Positions 1 through 8,259 of a stretch of DNA of 64,000 nucleotides are shown here, piece after piece. The position numbers and the translations under genes are program-made. The stretch comes from JAXLXE01 sp046328115. GTDB lineage: Bacteria > Chloroflexota > UBA6077 > JACCZL01. The notes below the pieces were generated by a model. That model worked only from the letters and a program-made list of their open reading frames with translations, was not told where the DNA came from and ran no database searches. Where the stretch lies: NCBI GenBank assembly GCA_046328115.1, contig JAXLXE010000001.1:1116001-1180000 (forward strand). The letters are read 5' to 3'. The stretch's first letter is position 1; every line of letters begins with the position of its first letter.

Positions 1-2
1 TG

Positions 3-944
3 CTCGGCGTTGAGCCGGAGCGGGTCATCGGGCTACCGCTCTCGGACCTGTTACCCCAGTCGTTCATGGTGGCACTTGGCCTGCTGCCTGGCGGCGAAAC
101 GGTGGAGCCAGGGGCCACGATGCTGGGCACGGACGTGCTGCGAGGCCAGATCCCGGGCCGCGGCCGCGTGGCATTGCGCCACCGTCTCTCACCGCTACGC
201 GACGAGCGCGGCGACCTGGCGGGCTACGTGGTGGTCTTCGACGACCTCACCGAGCTGGAGCAGCTCGAGGGAGCCCGCCGCCAGGCTCGGGCTGAGCGCG
301 AGAAGATCGAGCGGATCTTCAAGCACTTCATGGCCCCGGCCGTGTTCGACGAGGTTATGCGCCGCGGGATAGACAGCTCCGGCGTGCAGGGCGACCGGCG
401 CGAGCTGACCATCCTGTTCGCGGACATTCGCGGCTTCACGAGCTGGGCGGAGCGGACGGCGCCGGAGGAGGTTGTGGAGGTCCTGAACGAGTACCTGGGC
501 ATCGCCACGGGGATCATCCACGCACACCAGGGCACGATCGACAAGTTCATGGGAGACGCGATCCTGGCGCTGTTCGGCGCGCCCGTGTCGCTGCCCAACG
601 AGCCGCTCGCCGCCGTCCGCGCGGCCGTGGCTATGCAGCGCACGTTCGACCAGATCGCGCCCCGTGATGGCCAGTGGAGACCGCGGTTCGGCATCGGCAT
701 CAACACGGGGCCCGGCGTGGTGGGCTGCATCGGAACGGAACAACTGATGAGCTACACCGTCATCGGTGATGTGGTAAATGTAGCGGCCCGCGTCCAGGCC
801 GAGACGCGGGCTGGCGAGATCATCATCACCGGAGAGACGTACGAGCGCGTCGCGGATCATGTACAAGTGGAATACGTCGACTCGAAGCAGCTCAAAGGCA
901 AGCGCGAGCAGACGGCGATGTTCAAGGTCACGAGCATCCGCTAG
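3..944 (+). CDS. PAS/class III adenylate-guanylate cyclase, 5' truncated by window edge
   Basis: The reading frame is open to the first base, so the N-terminus lies outside the window; 313 residues are visible. The first ~85 look like the end of a PAS domain (GYVVVFDDLTELEQLE, the usual last strand and exit helix), followed by a short coiled linker and a class III nucleotidyl cyclase domain. Both metal-binding aspartates are present: FADIRGF (visible residue 141) and FMGDAI (185). The C-terminal half has YTVIGDVVNVAARVQ, which carries the transition-state Asn/Arg pair. The enzyme should make cAMP (or cGMP) from a nucleoside triphosphate as a homodimer; substrate choice is not certain from sequence. 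A cyclic-nucleotide-binding patatin at 6233-8179 is a plausible downstream target (inference). The MMPL gene follows after 30 bp. Confidence 0.9.
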   Translation, partial: LGVEPERVIGLPLSDLLPQSFMVALGLLPGGETVEPGATMLGTDVLRGQIPGRGRVALRHRLSPLRDERGDLAGYVVVFDDLTELEQLEGARRQARAEREKIERIFKHFMAPAVFDEVMRRGIDSSGVQGDRRELTILFADIRGFTSWAERTAPEEVVEVLNEYLGIATGIIHAHQGTIDKFMGDAILALFGAPVSLPNEPLAAVRAAVAMQRTFDQIAPRDGQWRPRFGIGINTGPGVVGCIGTEQLMSYTVIGDVVNVAARVQAETRAGEIIITGETYERVADHVQVEYVDSKQLKGKREQTAMFKVTSIR

Positions 945-974
945 CATCCCCGTAGCCATCCTGGAGGGCGGTTC

Positions 975-3749
975 TTGAAGGGCTTCTTCCCCGTGCTCGG
1001 CGATCTCGTTGCGCGACTCCGCTGGGTCGTCCTGATCGTTTGGATCGCTTTCGTGGGCGTTTCGCTGGTTGGCGCCCGGCACGTCAAGGACAGTCTGATC
1101 AGCGGCGGGATCAACGTGCCCGGAAGCGAGTCCGACGAGGGCAACAAGCTTCTGGAGGCGGAATTCAACCGGCGGCCGACCCGCGCCGCCGCGGCCCTCT
1201 TCACCAGCAAGAGCCTGGTGGTCACCGATCAGGCGTATCGCGATGCCGCCACTCGAGCGCTCGACGAGATCAAGAAGCTCGAGGGCGTGGACGACGTGTT
1301 CTCGGTCTTTACCCATCCCAGCCTTGTGCGCCTGGTGAGCGAGGACAAGCACACAAGCTACGCGGTGGTGAACTTCGCGGGCACGGAAGAGGATGTCAAG
1401 AAGCTGGTGCCAAAGGTGCGGGAGATCCTGCAGAAGGACCGCCCCAACACCGTGGACATGTACCTCATCGGGTTTCCGGCGACCTCATACGACATCTCCA
1501 CGGGCAGCGCCCACGACCTTGAGCGGGCGGAGCTGACCAGTCTGCCACTGACGGTGTTCCTATTGGTGCTCGTGTTCGGCACATTGGTGGCGGCCGGGCT
1601 GCCCATCATCCTGGGCCTGGCGGCCGTCGTAACCGCACTGGCGGGCATCTACGTGGTCGCGCAACGCATGGAGACCTCCATCTTCGCCATGAACACGGCC
1701 TCCATGATCGGCCTGGGCCTGGGCATCGATTTCTCGCTGCTCATGGTGAGCCGGTACCGCGAGGAGCTCGCCAAGGGCCTGCGGCCCCACGACGCGACGG
1801 TGCGGACCGTGGCCACCGCCGGGCAGGCGATCGTGTTCTCCGGTTTGACGGTCATGCTGGGCCTGGCCGTGATGCTGCTGTACGACCTGGTGCTCATCCG
1901 ATCCATCGCGCTCGGCATGCTGATGGTGGCCGGCCTGGCGGTTCTCGGCGCGGTCACGCTGCTACCGGCCCTACTCTGCATCTTTGGGCGCGGGGTGAAC
2001 GCGCTCAACCTGATCCCCGGGCGTTCCGCCGCCCCGAAGCCCAACGGACCGCCTGGCAGGTGGCACGCCTGGAGCCTCCTGGTGATGCGCCAGCCGTGGC
2101 CGTTCCTGCTCCTGTCCACCGGCCTGCTCATCGCCATGGGCATCCCAACCAAGGACATGTTCAGCATCGGCGCCGGCGGGCCTCAGGGCGTCGGCAAAGA
2201 GGCCGAGTCCCGACGCGGCTTCGAAGTCCTCTCTGAAGCGTTCCCCATCGGTGAGGTCTCGCCGATCTCTGTTGTGGTGAAGACGAGCCGCTCTGGTGAC
2301 GCGTTTGACCCCACGATCAAGGAGGGTATCTGGCGGCTCACACGGCAGCTCGAGCCCGCGAACGACGAGCGGGTGGCGCGCGTGGAATCTGCCGCCAATC
2401 TCACGCCCAACTCGGCGATGATCCCGTTGGAGCAGTTCAAAGCGATCACGCCGGAGCAGCTCTCCGCGGACCCCAATCGCCGGGCCGCCGCGAACCAGTA
2501 CGTGAACCTGGATCGCGCCCGGGACACGTTCCTGGTGTCCGTGATCTCCAAGAACACCGACACGGACACCAACTCAACGGATCTGGTGCGCCACATCCGT
2601 GACAAGGTGGTCCCAGCCATCCCGGAGCTGAAGAACACCAAGGTCTACGTGACGGGTAACACCGCGCTGAGCCTGGACTACCGCGACAAGCTGTACGGCC
2701 AGTTCCCCATCCTCGTGGGCCTGGTGCTCCTGGTCACCTACGTGGTGCTCCTGCTCTTCTTCCACTCGTTGCTGCTGCCGCTCAAGGCCATCCTGATGAA
2801 CGTGGTGTCCATCATCGCGAGCTACGGCTTCATGGTGATGGTGTTTCAGTGGGGCATCCTGGACAAGGTGATGGGTTTCGAGCACCTGGGCCGCCTGTCC
2901 ATGTTCCCGCCCGTCATCCTGTTCTCCATCCTGTTCGGCCTGTCCACGGACTACGAAGTGTTCCTGCTGAGCCGCGTGAAGGAGCTATATCGGCAGAAGG
3001 CCGCGGTGGGCGACCCCAACGCCAACGAGCACAGCGTGGCGGAGGGCCTGGAGCACACCGCCGGGATCATCACCGCGGCCGGGCTTCTGATGATCGTGGT
3101 GTTCGGCGCGTTCGCCATGGCGGAAGTGCTCGTCATCAAGGAGCTGGGCGTGGGCCTGGCCGTGGCAGTACTGCTGGACTCGACGATCATCCGGGTGATG
3201 ATGGTGCCCGCCTCGATGCGGCTGATGGGCAGCGTGAACTGGTGGATCCCGAAGTGGCTGGACTGGATTCCGGAGCTGGATCCGGAGGGTGGCGCCGAGG
3301 AGCACGCTCCCGTAGGGCACGCGGCGATGTTCTGCCGCCAATGCGGCACCGCCCTCCCATCGCGCGCCCGTTTTTGTGGAGCTTGCGGCGCCCAGACGCA
3401 GCAGCCCCCAGCATACGAGGGCGCGGCAGTGGCGCAGCCCTGGGTCACCGACCGGACCATCGCAAACCCCAGCTTCGCGGGGGACCGGGCCATGGCGGGC
3501 CCAGCACGGCAGCGGGCAAGCGGTGCGCCTGTGCACATGGGGCCCACCGGGTTTCACAAGCTCTCGGTGGTCATCCAGATTGGCCAGGTGCGGCGCGACG
3601 CCTACCTGATCCTGCGCGACTGCCACGTGGAGCGCGATCCCAACCGGCCAGACATCCCCATCATGTCGTTCCTCGGGGTGGACGTGATGCCCATGCAGGG
3701 CGGCGAGCGGCCAGAGATCGAGATCCGCAACGCGCGCGTGCGCTACTGA
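975..3749 (+). CDS. MMPL/RND-family transporter with C-terminal zinc ribbon and extra tail domain
   Basis: This 924-residue polytopic protein starts at TTG 975, with GGAGGG at 963-968. It shows the MmpL layout: one TM helix, an extracytoplasmic loop, a helix bundle with GLGLGIDFSLLMVSRYREE near residue 245, a second large loop, and a second bundle with FGLSTDYEVFLLSRVKE near residue 654. MMPL proteins export lipids or other hydrophobic compounds using the proton gradient. After the last TM there is an unusual extension: a double-CxxC zinc ribbon (CRQCGTALPSRARFCGACG, about residues 786-804) and a ~100-residue tail of predicted beta character ending at the C-terminus. The tail should be cytoplasmic. 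The next gene, starting 18 bp downstream, encodes another zinc ribbon joined to a TM helix, so the two may interact (inference). Substrate unknown. Confidence 0.88.
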   Translation: MKGFFPVLGDLVARLRWVVLIVWIAFVGVSLVGARHVKDSLISGGINVPGSESDEGNKLLEAEFNRRPTRAAAALFTSKSLVVTDQAYRDAATRALDEIKKLEGVDDVFSVFTHPSLVRLVSEDKHTSYAVVNFAGTEEDVKKLVPKVREILQKDRPNTVDMYLIGFPATSYDISTGSAHDLERAELTSLPLTVFLLVLVFGTLVAAGLPIILGLAAVVTALAGIYVVAQRMETSIFAMNTASMIGLGLGIDFSLLMVSRYREELAKGLRPHDATVRTVATAGQAIVFSGLTVMLGLAVMLLYDLVLIRSIALGMLMVAGLAVLGAVTLLPALLCIFGRGVNALNLIPGRSAAPKPNGPPGRWHAWSLLVMRQPWPFLLLSTGLLIAMGIPTKDMFSIGAGGPQGVGKEAESRRGFEVLSEAFPIGEVSPISVVVKTSRSGDAFDPTIKEGIWRLTRQLEPANDERVARVESAANLTPNSAMIPLEQFKAITPEQLSADPNRRAAANQYVNLDRARDTFLVSVISKNTDTDTNSTDLVRHIRDKVVPAIPELKNTKVYVTGNTALSLDYRDKLYGQFPILVGLVLLVTYVVLLLFFHSLLLPLKAILMNVVSIIASYGFMVMVFQWGILDKVMGFEHLGRLSMFPPVILFSILFGLSTDYEVFLLSRVKELYRQKAAVGDPNANEHSVAEGLEHTAGIITAAGLLMIVVFGAFAMAEVLVIKELGVGLAVAVLLDSTIIRVMMVPASMRLMGSVNWWIPKWLDWIPELDPEGGAEEHAPVGHAAMFCRQCGTALPSRARFCGACGAQTQQPPAYEGAAVAQPWVTDRTIANPSFAGDRAMAGPARQRASGAPVHMGPTGFHKLSVVIQIGQVRRDAYLILRDCHVERDPNRPDIPIMSFLGVDVMPMQGGERPEIEIRNARVRY

Positions 3750-3767
3750 AAGACGGGGAGGACCGAG

Positions 3768-4037
3768 ATGTCGAGCAATCCCACCCCGCGACCACCCCTG
3801 GGCGCTGCCGCCACGCCCGCGGCGGCGCCTATGAACTGCCCCAAGTGCGGCGAACCGGTGACCGCTGAACTGCGATTCTGCGAGTCCTGCGGGCAGGCGC
3901 TGGCGGGGTCCGCGCCGCCGACGGTTGATGCCAGCGGCTGGCCCAAGGCCGTCCTGTGGCTGATCGGCGTGCTCTGGCTCCTGATCATCATTGGGGGCCT
4001 GTACTGGATCTTCGGCCAGGCGTGGCTCTTCAGCTGA
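3768..4037 (+). CDS. Small zinc-ribbon membrane protein
   Basis: An 89-residue protein with ATG at 3768 and a GGGGAGGA ribosome-binding site. The N-terminal ~20 residues are Pro/Ala-rich, followed by a zinc ribbon of the form CPKCGEPV...RFCESCGQA (two CxxC pairs) and one C-terminal hydrophobic helix (VLWLIGVLWLLIIIGGLYW). It is likely tail-anchored, with the ribbon in the cytoplasm. The gene sits between the MMPL transporter, which has a similar ribbon, and an FHA protein, and is probably co-transcribed with both. Function unknown. Zinc ribbons of this kind are common in Chloroflexota and Actinomycetota membrane proteins, and domain recognition alone does not give a role. Confidence 0.75.
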   Translation: MSSNPTPRPPLGAAATPAAAPMNCPKCGEPVTAELRFCESCGQALAGSAPPTVDASGWPKAVLWLIGVLWLLIIIGGLYWIFGQAWLFS

Positions 4038-4053
4038 GTCAAAGCAGGTAGTC

Positions 4054-4869
4054 TTGCTGCGACTCACCGTGGTGGAGGGGCTCGCCTCGCAGCTCTCGAT
4101 AGCGCTGGATGGCCGGCCAATCTCCGTGGGAAGATCCCACGAATGCGATCTCCAGATCCTGGACGACGAAGCATCGCGAATCCACGCGGAGCTTCGGGCC
4201 GGACCGCGGGGCTATCAAATCAAGCACCTGAGCCCCACCAACCCCACCGTCCTGAATGATCGCCTGCTCACGGGAGAGGCGCCGCTGCAGGACGGTGACG
4301 TCATTGTCATCGGCACGGTGGTGCTACAGGTGGCCGCGGATCGGGAGGCACCCGCGGCGGAGGACGTCACTGAGGCCGTGCTGGACGAGCGCACGATCGC
4401 CGCGATGTCTGAGCTGCCCGCGGTCCAGGACACCCCAGCAACACCCGCACCGTCACCATCGCCCGTCCACGCAGCATCGCCCGTCCACGCAGCATCGCCC
4501 GTCCACGCAGCATCGCCCGTCCACGAACCGAGCATCCGCGAGGTCGCGGCGAGGTTGGAGCGACTGACGTCTGGGCTCCGTGGCGGAGCGGCGGTCGAGC
4601 GCGAAACCAACCGGGGGATTGGTGTCCCCGCGGATCCCGAGCTTGCGAGCATCTCCCATGCCTGGGACGCGCTGGGCGGGAGCCCGCGCGCCGCGGAGCG
4701 CGAGCGGATGTTGACCGCGCTCAGAGGAAATCGCACGGATTTCCAGGCTTTGTACGCGGTGGGCCGAGCGTCGGCGGAGCTCGCGCAGGCGGCGCGGCTG
4801 ACGCTGCGCACGGTGCGCCTGATGGAGTCCTGGCTGGACCGCCCTAGCCGAGTGGTACCCCACCGCTAG
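4054..4869 (+). CDS. FHA-domain protein with 18-bp tandem repeat linker
   Basis: I chose TTG 4054 as the start because the FHA fold begins immediately (LRLTVVEGLASQLSIALDG) and the upstream frame overlaps the previous gene; this gives 271 residues. The FHA domain spans about residues 2-95 and keeps the phosphothreonine-binding residues GR-SH (26-29), SRIH (41-44) and an Asn in the NPTVLND stretch, so it should bind phosphothreonine peptides. A low-complexity linker contains repeated SPVHAA units encoded by an exact DNA repeat. The C-terminal ~110 residues are predicted helical and unassigned. No Ser/Thr kinase lies in the window, so the phosphorylated partner must be encoded elsewhere. It is probably in one operon with the MMPL and zinc-ribbon genes. 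Confidence 0.8.
   Translation: MLRLTVVEGLASQLSIALDGRPISVGRSHECDLQILDDEASRIHAELRAGPRGYQIKHLSPTNPTVLNDRLLTGEAPLQDGDVIVIGTVVLQVAADREAPAAEDVTEAVLDERTIAAMSELPAVQDTPATPAPSPSPVHAASPVHAASPVHAASPVHEPSIREVAARLERLTSGLRGGAAVERETNRGIGVPADPELASISHAWDALGGSPRAAERERMLTALRGNRTDFQALYAVGRASAELAQAARLTLRTVRLMESWLDRPSRVVPHR
4457..4526 (+). repeat. 18-bp direct repeat within FHA gene
   Basis: Three exact copies of catcgcccgtccacgcag (4457-4474, 4475-4492, 4493-4510) are followed by a partial fourth copy. They encode SPVHAA repeats in the linker. Because the unit is a multiple of three, changes in copy number keep the reading frame, so the linker length could vary between strains. Confidence 0.9.
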
Positions 4870-4893
4870 CCCGCCGGCGCGGTCCCCGCCTGC

Positions 4894-6162
4894 TCACGAA
4901 TCAAACCGCGAGATCACCAGGCAGGCGTTCTGTCCGCCGAAGCCGAAGCTGTTGGAGAGCACGTTGTTCAGCCGGCTCGGCCGTGCCTCATTGGGCACGT
5001 AGTCCAGATCACACTCTGGCTCCTGCCGATGGTAGTTGATAGTGGGAGGGATCAGCTCGCGCTGGATCGTCAAGACCGCCGCGGTGGCTTCAAACGCGCC
5101 ACTAGCCGCGAACATGTGACCCGTCATGGATTTGTTGGCCGTCACCGGCACTTGATAGGCGCGGTCACCCAGCGTCCGCTTGATGGCCACCGTCTCCACA
5201 CGGTCACCGAGCGGGGTAGACGTGGCATGGGCGTTCACGTGATCGATGTCGTCTGGGCTGAGGCCAGCATCGGAGATGGCTAGCTGCATCGCTCGTGACG
5301 ATGCCTTGCCGGTAGGATCAGGACCGGTGACGTGGTAGGCGTCACAGGTAGCACCGTACCCGCGGATCTCGGCCAGGATTCGCGCGCCCCGCGCAACGGC
5401 GTGATCCAGGCTCTCGAGCACCAGAACCGCGCCGCCCTCCGCCGCGACGAAGCCGTCGCGATCGGCGTCAAATGGTCGACTGGCGCCGGCAGGATCATCA
5501 TTCCGACGGGACAGTGCGCCAATCAGGCTCATGCCGGCCAGCGTCATCTCACAGATCGGCGCGTCCGCGCCGCCGGCGAAGATCACGTCCGCGGCCCCGC
5601 GGCGGATCGCCTCAGTGGCCTCGCCAACGGCCGTCGTGCCGCCAGCACAGGCGGTCACCACCGTGGTGTTGTACCCAGTGGCGCCCAGTGCGATCGCAAC
5701 CGTTGAGCTGACCATGTTGGGCAGCACAACCGCCATAAAGAGCGGGTCCATGCGCTGGTAGCCGCGAGTGGTCAGGCTGCGGTAGTTCCGCTCCGTCACG
5801 GCCACGGATCCGATGCTGTTGGACAACACGACCCCGATGCGGTCGGCATTCGACTCCTCAATCGTCAAGCCGGCGTCCGCGGCGGCCATGGTAGCGGCGG
5901 CCACTCCGAGCTGGCTGAAGCGCGCCATACGCCGTGCGCGCTTTGCATCCATGAACGTGGTGGGCTCAAACCCGTTCACGGGGGCTGCGACGTGGGTGGG
6001 ATACGGGCCGGTGTCAAACGGGAAATCCGTGAAATCCATCATCTCCGGGAACTCGCGAACGCCGGAGACGCCGGCAGTCAGATTTCGCCAGCACTCCTCC
6101 ACGTTGCTGCCCACCGGAGACAGCGCTCCCAGTCCCGTCACGACAACCCTTGGTCTGCTCAC
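4894..6162 (-). CDS. fabF: Beta-ketoacyl-ACP synthase II
   Basis: This 422-residue thiolase-fold condensing enzyme begins with GTG at 6162 (SRPRVVVTGLGALSPVG, the typical KAS II opening). The Cys-His-His triad is complete: Cys172 in TACAGG, His312 in NAHATSTPLGD, and His349 in NKSMTGH, with Lys344 in the same motif. It elongates acyl-ACP with malonyl-ACP in fatty acid synthesis in the cytoplasm. No acyl carrier protein, FabG or FabD gene is adjacent, so the gene is separate from a fab operon and could serve a specialised lipid route. The patatin phospholipase gene is upstream on the same strand with a 70-bp gap, and a lipid-linked pair is plausible. It is convergent with the FHA gene. Assignment to FabF rather than a polyketide ketosynthase rests on length and the single-domain form. 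Confidence 0.9.
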   Translation of the reverse strand: MSRPRVVVTGLGALSPVGSNVEECWRNLTAGVSGVREFPEMMDFTDFPFDTGPYPTHVAAPVNGFEPTTFMDAKRARRMARFSQLGVAAATMAAADAGLTIEESNADRIGVVLSNSIGSVAVTERNYRSLTTRGYQRMDPLFMAVVLPNMVSSTVAIALGATGYNTTVVTACAGGTTAVGEATEAIRRGAADVIFAGGADAPICEMTLAGMSLIGALSRRNDDPAGASRPFDADRDGFVAAEGGAVLVLESLDHAVARGARILAEIRGYGATCDAYHVTGPDPTGKASSRAMQLAISDAGLSPDDIDHVNAHATSTPLGDRVETVAIKRTLGDRAYQVPVTANKSMTGHMFAASGAFEATAAVLTIQRELIPPTINYHRQEPECDLDYVPNEARPSRLNNVLSNSFGFGGQNACLVISRFDS

Positions 6163-6232
6163 TCGATCCTCCGCATCCCGCGCCTCGTCGCTTGGCGCTA
6201 CCCGTGCGTCCAGGCCCGGACGTCTCCCGCGA

Positions 6233-8179
6233 TTAGAGCCGATCCCCGCGCGCCATCCAGGGAAGTAGTTTTCTCAGCTCCGGTTCGCTCTCCACGGCGG
6301 CGGCATAACCGGCCTGGAGATGCTCCTCGTACCGCTCGAACTCCTTCCATGAGGTGCGCTGAAAGCGGGGACGGATGACCACGTCCGCCAGCAAGCAGTC
6401 CCGAACCGCGCGATCACCGGTCATGATGTCCACACACCGCAGGGCATTCTGTACGAAGTTCGCCCCCTTAGCAGACTGCGTCGGTCGTTGCTCAGTTCCA
6501 TCGCCGCGGCCGGACAGGTCCACCGCCACCACGACGTCCGCGCCCATGTCGCGCACAACCTGTGTGGGCACAGGGTTCAGTACGCCGCCATCAACCAGGC
6601 AGAGATCATCGATGATCTTGGGCGGCCACATCATGGGGATGGCGCTGCTGGCGCGGATGGCATCCGCCACCGGCCCCTCGGTCATGACGATCGAACGCGC
6701 CGTCTCCAGGTCCGTGGCCACCGCCGCGAAGGGGATGGGCAACTCTTCGATACGTGCGTCGCCCACTAGCTCCGCGTAGGTGTCCTCTACCCCGCGGGGG
6801 TTCAGGATGCCAGAGAACACGTTGAACGTGAAGCGGATCATGGAGGTGAACTTTTGCTGGAGGCGGTGCATGGCCTCCGTCCCCTGGACGATGTCCAGCC
6901 CTAGCGCCCGAGTGGCGCCGATAACCGCGCCCATGCTGGTCCCCGCGATGTAGTCGTTCGGTACTCCGCTCTCCTCCAGGAAGCGAATCGCGCCCACGTG
7001 GGCAAATCCCCGCGCGCCACCCGCGCCGAGAGCCAGCCCCACTTTGAGACGCGCCACGTCGCGCGCCAGCCACATGCACCCGGCGCTCAGTGGAAGGTGG
7101 GGCGCGCTGATCACCTGGGGCGCCTGCTCCTGGGCAGCATCGCGCAGCAGCTGCGCGGTGCCCGGCAGCAGCAAGCGGGCAGGCATGCCCAGGGCCTCCA
7201 GTGCGCCACGGCGCAGGGCCAGGGGAGACGACGCACCGCTGGTCAGCAGCACCGGGTACATTCTGCGCCGGCTCAGCTCATCTGTTCCGCAGGCCTCGTC
7301 CACCAGACGACGCCCAACGACAAGCTGCGACGACGGAGTGAGCGCATACGTGCGGTCGACGAACGGCAGGAGTGCGCGGAGGTGTTCCGGCGGTTCACCA
7401 GTCAGGTTGATAACCACGTAGTCCGCGGCACTGCGCATCCACTCGATAGCCTCGCCCGGCATCAGCGGCGCGATGGACTCGTGAAACCCGCCGGACTCCA
7501 GGGTGGCGGTCTTGAAGCGCGACGTGCCGAACACGAATGGCCGCACCACGACCTCACGGTCGCTGTGGATGACGTCCCGCAACCGGGGCGCGGAGTCGCG
7601 ACCGTCCAGATGGCAGGCCCTGTCCGCAGACACGTCCACGAGCATGCACCGGCGATGGGTCGTGACAGACAGGGCGGCCGTGAGGTTCGTGGCGATCAGA
7701 CTGCCGAGTAGCTTGGGCACATCGCCGATCACCGCTACCACGCCGGAATCACGAACCCGGGCGGCGGCACGGGATGCCCGTGACAGCCGGCCTACGAGCA
7801 CTCGGCTCAGATTGAAGAGCAGAACCGGTTGGTTGACCGCCAGGCGGAGGAAGTCCTCCCGGCGAGCTACCCGCACGGTCAGTGGCACTACGGCCCTCAC
7901 GCCCGCGGAGCGCGGCTCGCCGGTCAAGAGCGACATCTCGCCAAACGCCTCGCCCGGACCGAGCCGGGCCAGCACCACATCCTCGCCCTGCTGAGAAGTG
8001 AGGAACACTTCAACCGCCCCAGCCTCGATCAAGAAGAGGCTGTCGCCGTGGTCACCCTGCCGGATGATCAGCTCGCCAGCCGCAAACCGCTCCTGGGCAA
8101 GACCTCCGGCGATCGCCTCAACGTGGGCGTCAGCCAGGCCGCGGAACAGTGGGCTGTCCAGGACCGACCGCGGCAACAT
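6233..8179 (-). CDS. Cyclic-nucleotide-binding patatin-like phospholipase (NTE family)
   Basis: This is a 648-residue protein. The N-terminal ~120 residues form a cyclic-nucleotide-binding domain, including the PGEAFGEMSLLTGEPRSA phosphate-binding cassette. Residues ~145-340 resemble a degenerate MinD/ParA-like region: VVAVIGDVPKLLGSLIATNL sits where a P-loop would be, but the Gly-Lys-Thr is missing. The C-terminal patatin domain has the oxyanion loop GAGGARGFAHVG, nucleophile Ser415 in GTSMG and Asp530 in DGGVLNPVP, forming the Ser-Asp dyad. The architecture matches neuropathy target esterase and the mycobacterial cNMP-patatin proteins, which hydrolyse phospholipids or lysophospholipids at membranes. 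Ligand binding at the N-terminus probably regulates activity; the cyclase at 3-944 could supply the ligand (inference). No TM segment or signal peptide is evident. Confidence 0.9.
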   Translation of the reverse strand: MLPRSVLDSPLFRGLADAHVEAIAGGLAQERFAAGELIIRQGDHGDSLFLIEAGAVEVFLTSQQGEDVVLARLGPGEAFGEMSLLTGEPRSAGVRAVVPLTVRVARREDFLRLAVNQPVLLFNLSRVLVGRLSRASRAAARVRDSGVVAVIGDVPKLLGSLIATNLTAALSVTTHRRCMLVDVSADRACHLDGRDSAPRLRDVIHSDREVVVRPFVFGTSRFKTATLESGGFHESIAPLMPGEAIEWMRSAADYVVINLTGEPPEHLRALLPFVDRTYALTPSSQLVVGRRLVDEACGTDELSRRRMYPVLLTSGASSPLALRRGALEALGMPARLLLPGTAQLLRDAAQEQAPQVISAPHLPLSAGCMWLARDVARLKVGLALGAGGARGFAHVGAIRFLEESGVPNDYIAGTSMGAVIGATRALGLDIVQGTEAMHRLQQKFTSMIRFTFNVFSGILNPRGVEDTYAELVGDARIEELPIPFAAVATDLETARSIVMTEGPVADAIRASSAIPMMWPPKIIDDLCLVDGGVLNPVPTQVVRDMGADVVVAVDLSGRGDGTEQRPTQSAKGANFVQNALRCVDIMTGDRAVRDCLLADVVIRPRFQRTSWKEFERYEEHLQAGYAAAVESEPELRKLLPWMARGDRL

Positions 8180-8259
8180 TTGAAATGTCCTCGCCAGGCT
8201 TGAGTGGGCTAGATCACGCCGGGGCTAATAACCGGGTGAGCCGAGCAGCGATCGCGGCG

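Noticed and set aside
195..1352. Long minus-strand frame of 385 codons
   Set aside because: It is antisense to the cyclase and MMPL genes, which have clear motifs, and its translation has no recognisable fold; it is a high-GC shadow.
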